Source of the DNA: Prochilodus magdalenae
Taxonomy: Eukaryota > Chordata > Actinopteri > Characiformes > Prochilodontidae
NCBI GenBank assembly: GCA_024036415.1
Contig: JAMWET010001652.1
Location: 494,001 to 558,000, forward strand
Reading direction: 5' to 3'
DNA length: 64,000 nt
A model generated the notes under the pieces. The model was not told the origin of the DNA. It searched no databases and saw nothing but the letters and a program-made list of their open reading frames with translations. A program made the translations under genes and the position numbers. This document shows positions 12,117-24,500 of this stretch, in pieces (the first letter of the stretch is position 1; the number at the start of each line of letters is the position of its first letter).

Positions 12117-13337
12117 TAAGCTCCCCGGGCCAAAAATCAGTCACCTCTCTGATGTTCTGTGGGGTGTTTTACTTAGGTGGAAATGGGTTCTTTGGTTGAG
12201 GTGACAGTAAATTTGAACCACAGTGCCTGGATTGAGACAACTAGGTTTTCCCATATGCTTATCATCTTACCGAGGAACATAACATTCCTATCCCTGTATA
12301 CCAAGATGACAATTCTCGTGTTCACAAGGTTGCAGTAATTAAAAAAGTTGGGTTTTTTGTGTTTCCATTCTGGCAACTTTTTATTTAATTCTCCACTACA
12401 TTTGAGACTCTAATGTATTACTTTTTACCACATGATCCAAAATGTGTCTTTACTCCTGGCTTATGTTTGTATATAAACGTACATGTCGAAATTAAACAAG
12501 CTTATTCATGAAATCTTAGCATCCATGGAAATGTCCATTTTAGGTCTGGACTACATCAAGGACCACCTGGAGGAGGGCAGGTAAAGCAGGATGGGGTTAA
12601 TGCAAAAACTGACTGACAATCACACATCAGAGCATCAGTGAACAGATCAAACATATTACTCCTGACTTTGTGGGTAAATAGACCGCAATATGGAAATATG
12701 TGCACATGCACTCGTGGCTGGCGAGTGTCTTCTTTATACAAACACTATGTCCTTTTATAGTAAATTTGTTTTGGCCAGTTTCATTTATGAACAGAGATCT
12801 ACAGATGCAGTACAGTAAAGGTAAACTTGTGTTTTGAGGTTTTAAGGTTTTATTAACCATAAACTTGTGACTAAGTTATTTTATAGTTCTAGCTAATGGA
12901 ACCCGTTCTCCTTTAGTGTTCTGTACTGTTCTAGAGTCTGTTCCAGAAATGATAACAGGACATTAGAGCCATGATAAACCATGCTCCTGTTACTCTCCAT
13001 ACTTAAGTACATTTGAGCTCAAATACACGGTTTGTGTACTTTGTCCACCACTGTGCAAATGTGACTGCTTGGCATGATCTGGACTGGCAGGCAAAATCCC
13101 CAGATTTGAATCCTCCTGTAAATCTGTGGGACTACCTGGAACCAGTAAATTGCCACCACCAAATCTGGCCCAACTGCTCAAGTCTTTGATGCACGAGTGG
13201 CTGAACATTGATGTGGCCAGAAACCTGTCCAGTCCATGCTAAAATGAATCACAGCTGTAATTCAAGCTTAAGGAGGTATTGCATGCTATTAGATATGTTT
13301 CAGCCACAGCTGACTCATTTTTTGTCTGGTGAGCTTA
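12117..13337 (+). mobile_element. Tc1-like element, family AGCTCACY, copy 2, with nested insert
   Basis: TA-flanked ends AGCTCCCCGGGCCAAAAAT and CATTTTTTGTCTGGTGAGCT bound 1221 bp. The 3' part (13060-13250) reads on the plus strand KSPDLNPPVNLWDYLE, the Tc1 catalytic-end motif, then stops. About 12380-13055 is foreign, including the 12930-13055 block that also occurs at 205-430, so another repeat has inserted. The copy is dead. Confidence 0.65.
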
Positions 13338-13429
13338 TGTGGACTAGGTTAAAAAAGTCTATTCTGAACTGTTTTTGTGCAGTCACTTTTACACATATCC
13401 TCCTATTCACCCTACAGCGCTTTAGCTTT

Positions 13430-13525
13430 GCCCATTCACACTGAAGTTATAAGGCGTGTTTCGGCCTAGACTGCTTCTTGAATGAGCCACAATACAGGGC
13501 AGTCAACTCAGACAGGGATGATTTA
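13430..13525. repeat. Dispersed repeat family B, copy 2
   Basis: CATTCACACTGAAGTTATAA through GACTGCTTCTTGAATGAG and AATACAGGGCAGTCAACTC matches 5905-6000 and 62045-62115. It carries no coding sequence. Confidence 0.5.
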
Positions 13526-13839
13526 CCAGTCAAGACAAAAACAGCCTGTTCAATCCAAATGCTGCGTTTACATGTTGACATTACCTGAACAGCAGCAAAG
13601 CAGTTGTCAATGGAGCCACAACGGAAAGTTCCACCAGTTCGATTTCCCTCAGCTTTTCCACTCGGCCGCAGTGGTGGAATAAACTGGATGTTGATTGTTT
13701 TGGGGAACATGGGCAATGAATGCTCGTTTTTGAAACCCAGTCGGAACCATCCATGTGCAACAGGGCGTAAACGTCCACAATGACACACTATTAAGGCCAT
13801 GTATACAGAAATTCAGGCAGCAAAAGCATCAACAAATGT

Positions 13840-14386
13840 CAGCTCACCAAAAATGAGTCACCTGTGACTGAAACGTACCTAATAGCGTGCTATACCTCCA
13901 CAAGCACCAATAACAGCTGGGATTTGATTTGACATGGACTGGACTGGGTTCTGGATGTAGGTCACATCAATGTTCAGCCACTCTTGCATCACAGAACTGT
14001 GCAGTTGGGCCAGATTTGATGGATGCCTTCTCTGGCACAATTCTGAGGAGAGTTTCCTGAAGACTGGGATTTTAGCCAGTGCTGTTAAATGCACTTTGAA
14101 GCACCTGGAAATATAGCTACTTCCTTCACACTATGGTCTTTGGCACGCCCCCAAATGCAGTTACTCCTTTTAGCCAATCATTAACATCTACCTTGGAGCC
14201 GTTTACCACACATGGAATGAGTCATTCACTGCCCTGTAGCACCTCTTCTCAATCTATGGATCCCATCACTCACAACCTGCAGGTGTTTATAGCCCCATCA
14301 TCCTCGTGCAGCGCCATCTGCAGGAACCTGAAGTTACTACCACCTTAAACATGCAGGGTGGTTAATTTTTTTATCTGGTGAGATTA
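13840..14386 (-). mobile_element. Tc1-like deletion derivative, family AGCTCACY, copy 3
   Basis: The left end AGCTCACCAAAAATGAGTC and the decayed right end (TTATCTGGTGAGATTA) are inverted. The interior is the reverse complement of the 8391-8920 copy (GGACATGGACTG-like segment, GTTCAGCCACTCTTGCATC). Three family members thus lie within 6 kb. Confidence 0.65.
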
Positions 14387-15097
14387 TTTACACTCTAGTA
14401 GTATAAATGTAATAAATATAATAAAACTCTCAGCATGGTTTATCATGTCTGGCATCGCTTCACAAGCTTGCTGTTTACAAGCTGAAAGATCTGAGGTTAA
14501 TCAAAGGCTAGGCTAGTAACATTAGTGGTGACCATTAGCATTTGCCTGGTTGTGTAGAAGACCAAGTGTTTATCTCAGAATTTCAAGTCGCATCTCATGT
14601 GCGATGGCTTGCTGAAGTCTCAGTGTGCAGTAATGACAAAATGTTGAGTGGCAAACTCTGATGCACTGCGCAACTAAACGGTGCTCAGAATCCCAAAGTG
14701 TTAATTAAAATGTGTCTTTTTGTGGCGTGTCCAGTGTGCGCTGGCCTTTAGCGTGTATTCAAAACACTTTTACTATTAGTGGCTAAGCACAGCCAGAAAT
14801 GCCACTGTCACCATGGCAACGTTTACACTGCTGCATGCTGTTATTTAAATGGCAACATGTAAACGCAGCATAAGGGATAAAGGGAGGAAGACAGTCACGT
14901 GAAAATGAATAAAGGCAACCGAGCAAACATCATAGGGGAGCAGGATGTGGAACACGGGTTCTCCACTGTGCAGATCCAGATCATATATGCTAGTAACAGT
15001 ACACCTCATAATAACACCACAGTAACACAGTCCAGAGTCTCATCACCGCCCTCAGATAAACAACAGTGTCTCCAAAAGAGCTACTTTATAGGAGAGG

Positions 15098-15795
15098 GCA
15101 AAATCTCTTCTTCTCTTCTCTTCTCCTCGTCTCTTCTCTTCTCCTCTTCTCTTCTCTTCTCTTCTCTTCTCTTCTCTTCTCTTCTCTTCTCTTCTCTTTT
15201 CTTTTCTTTTATTCTCTTCTCTTCTCTTCTTCTCTCTTTTCTTCTCTTCTCTCCTTTTCTTTTCTTTTATTCTCTTCTCTTCTCTTCTCTTCTCTTCTCT
15301 AACCTTTTCCTCAATCCTCTCACCTCCTTTCACTTCTCTTGTCTCCTCTTCTATTCTTTCTTCATCTCTTTTCTCTTCACCTCTATCCTTCTTTCACCTC
15401 TTTTCTCGTCTCTTCTCTTCTCTTTTTTCTTTTCTTTTCTTTTCTTTTCTTCTCTTCTCTTTTCTTTTCACCTCTATCCTTCTTTCACATCTTTTCTCTT
15501 CATTTCTCTTGTCTCCTCCTATATTCTCTCTTCATCCCTTTTCTCTTCTCCTATATCCTCTCTTCAACTCTTTTTTTCTCTTCTCTCCTTTTATCCCCCC
15601 TTGGCCTTTTTTTTCTTTTCTCACCTCTTTTCTCTCATTTTCTTTTTTCCCCCTATTTCTCTCCCTTTGATTTTCTTCTGTTCTCTCTTTTCCCTTCATT
15701 CTCTTTTCTTCTCCACTCACATTTTCTCCTCTCTCCTCCTTTCTTCTCATCTCCTCTTTTCTCCTCTCTTCTCCCCTCTTCTTGTCTCTACTCTG
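15098..15795. repeat. Polypyrimidine tract, (TTCTC)n-type, about 700 bp
   Basis: The plus strand is almost purely C and T for about 700 bp. The first 200 bp are near-perfect TTCTC units; the rest are degenerate CTTTT/CCTCT units. Long Ser/Leu/Phe-rich frames across it are a by-product of the repeat, not a gene. Such mirror-like polypurine/polypyrimidine DNA can form triplex (H-DNA). Confidence 0.92.
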
Positions 15796-15819
15796 CTGTA
15801 CTCTACTAATTTAATTCTA

Positions 15820-15925
15820 ATGGAAGTCAATGGAACCAGACTGTTTCCTAAGCGATTTTTGGCCATTTCTGTTGGTCCATTCATAATGCAATTTTTACAC
15901 AGTGTAAACAGCAGCTGCTGTGTTC
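15820..15925. mobile_element. Fragment related to the 6136-7108 element
   Basis: AATGGAAGTCAATGGAACCA and GTTGGTCCATTCAT..ATG followed by CACAGTGTAAACAGCAGCT match 6525-6628. No ends remain. Confidence 0.6.
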
Positions 15926-16249
15926 CCTGTTCATCATTTATACAGAATTGTGTAGCACTGTATCCCTCAGTCCATCCGTTTCACAGAATTCACAATTTTA
16001 TATCGTTTTCATGTTCTTATTGATCAGTGTTTTCTTATAGCTCCCAGCATTACACAAATCCATGCATTACACTAATATGTGCAACAATTTGTGTTAACTA
16101 ACCCTGAATGTTAACCATGCCAACGATCTACACCAAAACAAATATAACCGAGCTAGCATGCAAATTTTAACATTTACAACCCATCCCTGAAAACCAACCC
16201 CAAACCTTCCCAGCTTCAAGATACATCATCAGAATAGGGCTTATCTCTC

Positions 16250-17150
16250 TAGAGACAAGTGCAGCACTGAATGTACAGTGATTCCACAATGGCTACATTT
16301 TCCATTTTGGCCTGAGCGTCCTTTCAAGAAGATGAATGTGTGTCAAGCTTTGAGTTAAACGCTTCTCACACATGCAGCCTGTTTTCCTGATTGTTTGCCT
16401 GAGTCTATGGTGAAATTACTTTCATCAACAGGAAGGAAAATGATCACAAATCAGTATTCTGGACTTCATTGTGTTAAGGCTGGCAGCGGCTGCAGTCATT
16501 CAACGAGCACAAAAGCCCTTGTGACTCACATTTGGAATTATTTTGAGAAGTAATAAACTCATTTGCTTAAGCAAGAACAAGTAAACATGATAAACTGAGC
16601 CTTTCTCAACAGACAAGCCCCCTCCCCCATCCCCCGACCCCCCAGTCTAACATTAAGAATATTACCTCAGTTAAAGGTAACAAAGGAGGGGTTTCTGTGA
16701 TAGCGCACATTTATGTACACAGCCTGGCCCTCAGCAGCCATCTCATTTTTAACAAGGTCTTATTCCGCAGGCAAACCTGAGCCCTGTCGCAGCCGGGGCA
16801 CTTGAGAAAGGAGCAGATTAGGTTTCACAGGGCAGCGCAGATATGCGCTCGTGTGCAGGAGGAAGTATTCACAAAGGCATTTGATGGCAATTATTAGCAT
16901 TCTGAATGAGATCAGGAATGGAGGGGGTGGGCGTGGAGGCAGGAATAAACTGGTGCGGATATGAGGAAACAGTTGGAATTTAAAAGTTAATGCATTTCTC
17001 ACACAGCTGTCATGTAGTGATGTGTCTGTTGATTGGTAAATGAGGAACTGCCTTATTATTTTTGACAACTGAGTTGTATAAACAAAGGCCAAATCATTTC
17101 AGAACGTGGACTAAACAGCACAAGTGACTTTCAAAGATGATTTATTGGAT
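16250..17150. other. Unique intergenic stretch, possible regulatory DNA
   Basis: No repeat ends are seen. There are homeodomain-like cores and a C-rich run at 16619-16642. A small minus-strand frame at 16760-17092 has no domain. It reads like non-coding unique sequence. Confidence 0.25.
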
Positions 17151-20100
17151 AGCAAGGTCTTTAAATGGCCCATGTCATGTAATAGTCATGTCATGTAACA
17201 CATAATTTCCTTTCTTTTTAGAGCATAAAGTGACATGGTATGTTAAAAATTTTGTCCGGAAAAAAACCTGTCCGTCATTTACATGCAGTCACGGAGACAT
17301 ATCTGAAAAGTTCTGTATACAGCTTCATTCTTCTCTTAAAGTAATGGATTCCCAGAGTGACCTATTCTGGATATCATGGATGCAGTCACATGACAGCTTG
17401 TGTATACATGTGACCTCACTGACATAACGGCGAAGTGATTGGTTAGTGCATGAGGCAAAACCAGCTTATTTTAAAAGCTTGTTTTTGTATTTATAATGTC
17501 TGTTCCAACCCGTTTAACTGTTCTAATGCTCTGACACATGTCCCATACAGCATAAAACATATATACAACAAAAATGATGAAATACAACAAAATGGTTGTA
17601 ATGTCATATACACTACATCAGTATTTTGACCTCAAAGTGGTTACAGAAGACTCTTCTAGAAGTAAGTAAGCCTTCATAATTTACCTTTTAGGGGAACAGA
17701 GTCTGGGTTCTTAATGGTTCTGATGGGCAGAGCAACAAACAGCATCCAGTTCAGTTATAAAGACTCCAAAAATACTATACGATTGTACCAAAAGCAGACA
17801 CCGGGGAGGAAAAAAGGCAATTCAGATGTAGGATGCAGGCCCTTACAAAACATCTAAACCAATCTGCGGCCTATCAGATAAGCAAGGAAAATTACACAAA
17901 CTGCCAGCTATCATCATTACTGGTTATAAAGCAGGTAAATTTGAGTCACCTGCTTTAAAAATAGAGTTCAACACGGCCTACTGCCGACTCAAAGAGACAG
18001 CTTTAGGCCTAGAAGTTGATGCACCACCTATACAGTTGGATCCAGGCCGAATAAACAGCATGCAGCTCTCAGCCAATTTGACCTTGTTATTTTCCACCAT
18101 GTTCCAGCACTTGATAGGCTAGCGTCCTTAACAAAGCCTTTGTTGTCTGAAGCGAAGGTGGTTGTGAAATGCTTCACACGGAAGCCTTCGTTGTCAGCGC
18201 GTGATTCATGCGTGTTTCTTGTCTTGATTAAAAACATAAATCTGGGTGTCATATAACATTAGGAATCCTCAAGGAAGGTGTAGGATATACAATTCTTAAA
18301 CGATGATGCCATCTATTTTTAATTAGCTTGATGGTTAACCACATATGGCTCTTTGACTGCAAACATATTACAAACAAAGCTTTCTTTTTCGACATCCGAC
18401 CGTGGAGCAAATCCCCACTGGCACTGACGAGAGGCAGGAGCGTACCAACTGCCGAAGAGAGAAATGTAAACACATCTCATAAAACGTGTGTTTACGCTGC
18501 CGTGAAAGAGCAGGCCATTAAAGCCAGAGATTACGCACTGGACTGAAAGGGGCTCCCTGAGGAACACCAGTGGGGCTCGTTTCATCAGCCTCAAATTTGC
18601 TGCTCATAAGACTGAACCCCTCCCTGTGATATTCTTTTATCAACATTAACGGCAGGTGAAAGCTGTCCGCAGCCTTGTCTGTGCGGGTGGGTGATCTCTC
18701 TGTAATGTGGTCCCGTGTCCAGCAGAGGGACAGTTTTTCATCTGCTCAATGAACTGAGGAAAAAAGGTCACTGAGCTCTTGGCACAGTAACGACTCTATC
18801 AATCAGGTTGGGAACAAAAAAGAAGAACGATTCCAAACAACAAGCTGTACGAACATGTTCTTCAGGAATTCGGGCTAAGTATCTCAGTTTACCCCACTGT
18901 GTCAACATAAAGGCCTGCGGGCTAATGAAGAACTAAATCAACAAGGCATGAAAAAAAGGAACGTGGCACAGAGACGGGCAAATATTAATGTAATCTGATA
19001 TTGTGTCGACTGAACGTGTAGTTAAAAGTTTATTCGCTCCATAAATCGCAGTCTGTTTAAATGGGTAGCGCTCCGCAAAAGTCAAAGGTAAAAGTCTTGT
19101 AATTCTTTTAAGTTATGTCAGGATATAAAAGCATGAGACATAAATTGAACATAAAACTGCACATAAGTCTCACTCACATGACATTATTAGTATTAAGGTT
19201 TTTACTTCTGTTCTTTTAAAGAGATTCAATTTTTCAAAGATATCTCCAGTCTTTTATTTTATTTATTATTTTTTTCCAGACCTACAAACTTCAGTCCGGA
19301 GAGTGCGTTTTCTGCTCAGCCCCATATACATTTAGCTCTCCACCAGCAGCTTTTTTTTTTGTTTAGTCTGCAAATCGTCTTTTGTTTTGTCTATTTGTTG
19401 TCTTCTCACAGTGGAAGGATGGACAGAAACTCTTTAAAGCAAGAGTGGAGCTCAGTTTCCTCCTGTTTATCCAGTGCTGACAGTATGGTGGTCTACCCGG
19501 TCTTTCAGGTGATTGTTAGGAGACCCACTGACTCTGTATCTGTATCAATCTGTAAGATTTTTCAGTTTAAGTGTTAAGGAATGTAATTAAAGATCGTATA
19601 AATAAAGTGGTAAATGGTACCACTTGTGATACATAGATGGTAGATCTATGTATCGCATTGCAGAGATGTCTCCTGAAGGTAGCATGCTAACCAGCTAGCC
19701 CCGGCCTGTCCGGTCTCATAATACCACTGTTTCTTGCATAGCGAGGCGACAGCATGTCACTTTAGTGGCGAGTCAATTCAGTCCAAAATGAGACGATGAA
19801 GAAGTAGAACTACCCTGATGTCATATTCTAACCTCCTGCCAATCATGTTTAAGGTCCTGTTGCTGGTAGAGCCTTTAAGAACTGGCAGCCAATGAAAGGA
19901 ACAGTAAACACAATGACTGAAGGTCAAGTGACAGTCGCCACCCACTCCCAACAAGAATAGGAACATAGGAACAGAAGCTAAACAAGAGTTAACGTCTGTA
20001 ATGCTTTCCACCGCTGGAGATGATCTTGTGGAGTAATGGGATGAGGTTTTTTGCTGAGTTTGCTACATTTCTTCTAGACTGGTAGGAAATGAAAGAGGGA

Positions 20101-21470
20101 GAAGGAGGGACTGTGCATTTAGACATGCTGTCCCCTATTATTTGGAGTATGAATTCGACAGGTTGTCATATTTCAAGTTGCTAATCAACAATCCATAATG
20201 CAAGTGGATTATCATATACGCACTTACAAATAGCACCTGAAAATGAATAACTTGAACTTAATGCTTGTTTTGATTGATTTGATTTGAATGAACACTGGGC
20301 TCTAAATGTTGCACTCAGAAATGATATCCTGGCAATTAAATTGTGTTATATTTAGTTAATGTATTTGAAAATCTCATTTTGGCCTAATTTTAAGACTAGT
20401 TTAAGAATTTTTTATTATTTAAGTGATTTTAGTAAGCCAAATGTTCTCACTATGCCATTAACATTGACATGTCTTAATTCTGAGATTGTTGTAAACTCAC
20501 TTTAGGATTATTTTAACAATTTCCAGACTATGAGCTAAAATTTAAAATACACCCCTACATTTCCTAAAATCCTAAAATTTGGTTCACTAAAATTATAACA
20601 CAAGTAAAAACAATTTTGTGTATAAATTAAGAAAAACAATTGTAAAGTGACAACAATCTCATAACGAAGGTATATCAACTATATATAGGGTCATTTATTT
20701 ACCATGACATCCTGTTGTTTGCAGTGTGTGCACAGTGCTGCATGCAGTAGGGCACAAAGCAAAGTTAATGATGTGGTTTCAGTGTTTGATGCCAACTAGT
20801 GAGCATACAAACTGGACAACTGAACAACATGCTTGGGGAAAGAATTGCGTTGAGAAAGTGGAGAGAAACATGGGCAGTGAAGAGAAGAGGAGAAAAGCAT
20901 TTTATCAGCATTTTTTGAGATACACTGCAGTGTATATTTTTAGTTGTAAGTGGCTTGTTTTTTTCAAATACTGTGGAAAAGCCACTATTCAGCTTTAATA
21001 ATACATCACTTTATATGGCAACTCAGCTATTTAGCCCGTGAGTTACATTGCGTTGCCATAGTGCTGGGCTGCTTTCAGACGCCTAATGACTTGTGGGAAA
21101 AGCTCCATGCAAACATTATACAAACCACTCAATTAGATATTCCGTTTGCTCGCTAGCTGCTAAAGGATATCCTGCGTTTTACCTTGGCTATTTAGGAGTG
21201 AACGGCTTTTATGAAAGAAATGTATTCACATGTACTGTCAACACGGAAAGACTGACATATTTCAAAGCTATGTAAAAGAGAGAAAACACATTCTTAGCAA
21301 ATCACGATCACACTCCCTTTGTGTAAGCCTTCAGGAATGTGTGTGCATTCAGCTCTTTTGTAATACTATGTTCTGTTGCTTCAGCATGGCTGGTTATGTG
21401 ATTTAGTTAATATTAAATAAATAAAAAAACAGCAACTGTAGAAAATCTTCCTCCAAGGTCTTCAGCTGTG
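17151..21470. other. Intergenic 3' of CABCOCO1, no gene seen
   Basis: The region holds no recognisable exon or transposon coding sequence. 18060-18600 is unique and balanced in composition. A small 11-bp-arm hairpin lies at about 19628-19655 (GATACATAGAT / ATCTATGTATC). 20230-20700 is AT-rich. The CABCOCO1 3' UTR should occupy part of 20690-21470. Confidence 0.35.
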
Positions 21471-21554
21471 TTATTTGGTTGTCATTTTCTTGAGGCTGTG
21501 TAACCTGGAGGTGTAGGACTCCTCTTGAATTCGCAGCTTCTCTGTGAAGTCTGC
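21471..21554 (-). CDS. CABCOCO1: CABCOCO1 exon 8 (stop codon)
   Basis: After a TGTCCCACAG acceptor the frame continues [20 protein letters not shown] then LKKMTTK and a TAA at 21473-21471. It extends the coiled coil begun in exon 7. No strong minus-strand AATAAA lies within the next 300 bp; one candidate is near 20690, so the 3' UTR may be several hundred bases long. Confidence 0.78.
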   Translation of the reverse strand, partial: ADFTEKLRIQEESYTSRLHSLKKMTTK

Positions 21555-24500
21555 CTGTGGGACACACAAGAATGCGTATGTTCATAAACCTCCCAAAACC
21601 AGCAGCCTGAAGTCATGGGATAAACACTATGGTGACATGCAGTCGTGAACACTGAGGTCACTGATTCAGAGCAGGGCAACAAAAAAAACAAAAAAAACAG
21701 GTCTTGCTGCATACTTGTACATACAGTTTACAAACAAGCCTACCACAAGGAAATGTTAAAAAGTCAGGGTCTAATCTTTAATAGGATGGAGGAAAAGTTT
21801 CCCTTCCCCGATTCTCATTGTACACACAGGCCTATTAAATGCCTCCAGTGCACATCTGGAATGGTAACAATACGGTTGGGAAGTCACTCACAGCATTTCC
21901 AGCATTTGCCTTTTTCAGAGTTTCTACCATATAAGGTATGATGAGATCCACATGAGTTATGACACTCCTGGGAACTTTCGCAACTAAAATATCCCAGAGA
22001 GGGAGAAAAAGAGAGAGAGAGAGAGAGAGAGAAAAAAACGGATGTTATTAAGCTTCGCTCGACAGAGAAAGAAGAGCAGTTGTAGTGGCAGACTTAATCC
22101 ACATCAAAATCAAAAGCTTCAACAAACTAGCTAGAGCAAACTGTAATACTAGGCATACTGCTAAATGACTTAACACGCTCCCGAGAGACGAGCCACAAAT
22201 GAGAATGAGGGGAGGGGAAAAATATATAAACAAACAACAGGCAGTCAATGTGATGTGCTTGTGAACGAGGCGAGTTTTTCTTACCAGTCGTTTCGCACCA
22301 GGCTATATTTGGCTTTGAGTGAAATATGTAATTGACCTTCCGCAGACATTAAAGTGGGATAAGCTCGAGAGAATTGATGGAAATAGCACCAATCTTACAG
22401 CAGATCATTCAAACCTGAGCCCCGTGCAAACAGCCTCTGGATTTACAGACTGCCTACCATATGATATAAATTATCATAGGGATAGAGAAGATCTTCATGT
22501 ACTAGGGCAGTGGACTCGAGTGACTCCACAATGATTAATCCCAACAAGATGAAAATGTGTTTTTTTTAGCTATGTGAAACAGTCTGAAGCCAAAATGTTT
22601 GGCTTGTGTAAAACTTGCGATAGGGATGACACAATTGAGCAATCTGCTGGGGCTGTTTTCTGCAACCGCAGCACACCCAGTAATTTGATTCCACCTTAAG
22701 TCTACCGTAAAATTAATCAGAATATCTGCCAGGAGCTGTCTAATGTAGTCCATGTTATGCAGAGAATACCAATGATATTAAAGCTGGGGATCATTACTCA
22801 AGTTTTAATATTAAATTTCTCTTCTTCTTTTTTTTTTGGAGGGCATAATCACTTGAAGGGAGGAGGTCTGTAAGAAGGTATGAGCTTCGATGTGATATTC
22901 TCAGTAATGTCATTCCTGTCGACGGCCTGTGGCTTCTCCCTTTGGGCTTTCCCCTAATATCTGATGTTTTGGTTGTATCATGGGTGCTGACTTTAGAGTG
23001 GCCAGTGCCACACAGCTCAGGGGCAGCTGCACATTCTTATAAAGGGCTTTATGCTGCAGTAAAAGGTACCTGCAGCTTCGTTAACATCTCCTTGGTCGTT
23101 TCCCCAAGAACTTCCCGCACATCTTCCACGCTGAAGCCTTCCAGGTTTTCGCGTCCCTCTTCCTGTTCGCTTTCACCAGGTTCCTCCTTGCTCTTCTCGA
23201 GACATTCGTCCGGGCCCTAAAGGAGTTTAACCACATTAGAAGACCATCAGTTCAATAACATAGACCCATCCTTTCACAATGTATTCCTAATCTGGTCTGC
23301 TATATGAATAATACAGGAACGAGTCACTCGCCAGATGCACAGTGCGCACAGTATGTTTTAGGCATCTGAGAAAATGATATGTACTAAGCTATTTAAGGGG
23401 GTATGACGCATTGATTTGGCCTGAAAACGCACTAATATTAGAACAAATACAAAAAATCTGAATTCAATGAGCAGTGCTTTTATATACGTCACTGTGTATG
23501 CTTAACCAATTCACATAATTCCCTCTTTGAAGCCAAGTGTTAGGTGTAGTTGTAATCCAATACCAGGTTTGGCTAATCAGTCCTTTGTTAAATCAGGTGT
23601 GCTAGAGGCGGATTTAAACAAATCCATCTGCTGGCTGTGGCTCTGGAGAAATCCCAGAGCGAACTGGTGTTCCTCTAACAAGCGCACAACATTTTTTTTT
23701 TAAATACCTTAAATATTATTATTATATATCTAAATAATATATTCTTGCTACTTTTACTGTGTGGGAATTCACATTAAACAGTAGCATATATGCAGCACCA
23801 CTAAGGAAGACATCAACCTAGCAAACAGCACTCTGGAATTATGGAATATAGTTTTGCTGTCCACCTTAAAAACCTTCAGAAGCTTTCTTAATGTCCAATA
23901 GAGGCTGATATGACAAGGTTGTTTTCTAAGTGGTTATGAATATGGCTTTTAAACTGTGCAGAAAAATAGATATAAGTTGTTTTTGTGTGTATATTATACC
24001 AGAGGTGGCGATATGGTAGAAATATATGGTATGTGGTATATCAGGATATGTACTATTTCAGACATCTCATCAATTGGAACTGTAAAGTGTAAGCTTGTAA
24101 GCTTGGAGGCTTTAAGATCACCAACAACATTCATTTAGTTGGGTGTAACTAAACTTTTGACTGTCACTTAAACATAAACATTTGGCTTATGGGATCTGGG
24201 GTGACCAGGCCATTGTTCTCATAAGGCATCTTTTTTAAATGTAAAGAGGACTCGTGTAAATCTGAAAGCTTGCATTAAAAAGCAAATCATGTCTTCATAT
24301 TGCAATGTTGACTACTAAAAAGTATAAGAGATAGTTTCTTCCCCTGAGTCATCAGGCTACTGAACAGCCAGTAGTGCTGATGCACCGGTATATGGACCTG
24401 GTTCAGCACATCTCACCAAAACCATCTAAATGGCGAGCTCCATGGACAATCATCACTCTGCACTTTACATTAGCATATTTACACTTGCACATATAGACTG

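Noticed and set aside
14899..16023. 374-residue plus-strand open frame rich in Ser, Leu and Phe
   Set aside because: It spans the polypyrimidine tract; the residues are just the translation of TTCTC-type repeats, and similar frames open on the other strand.
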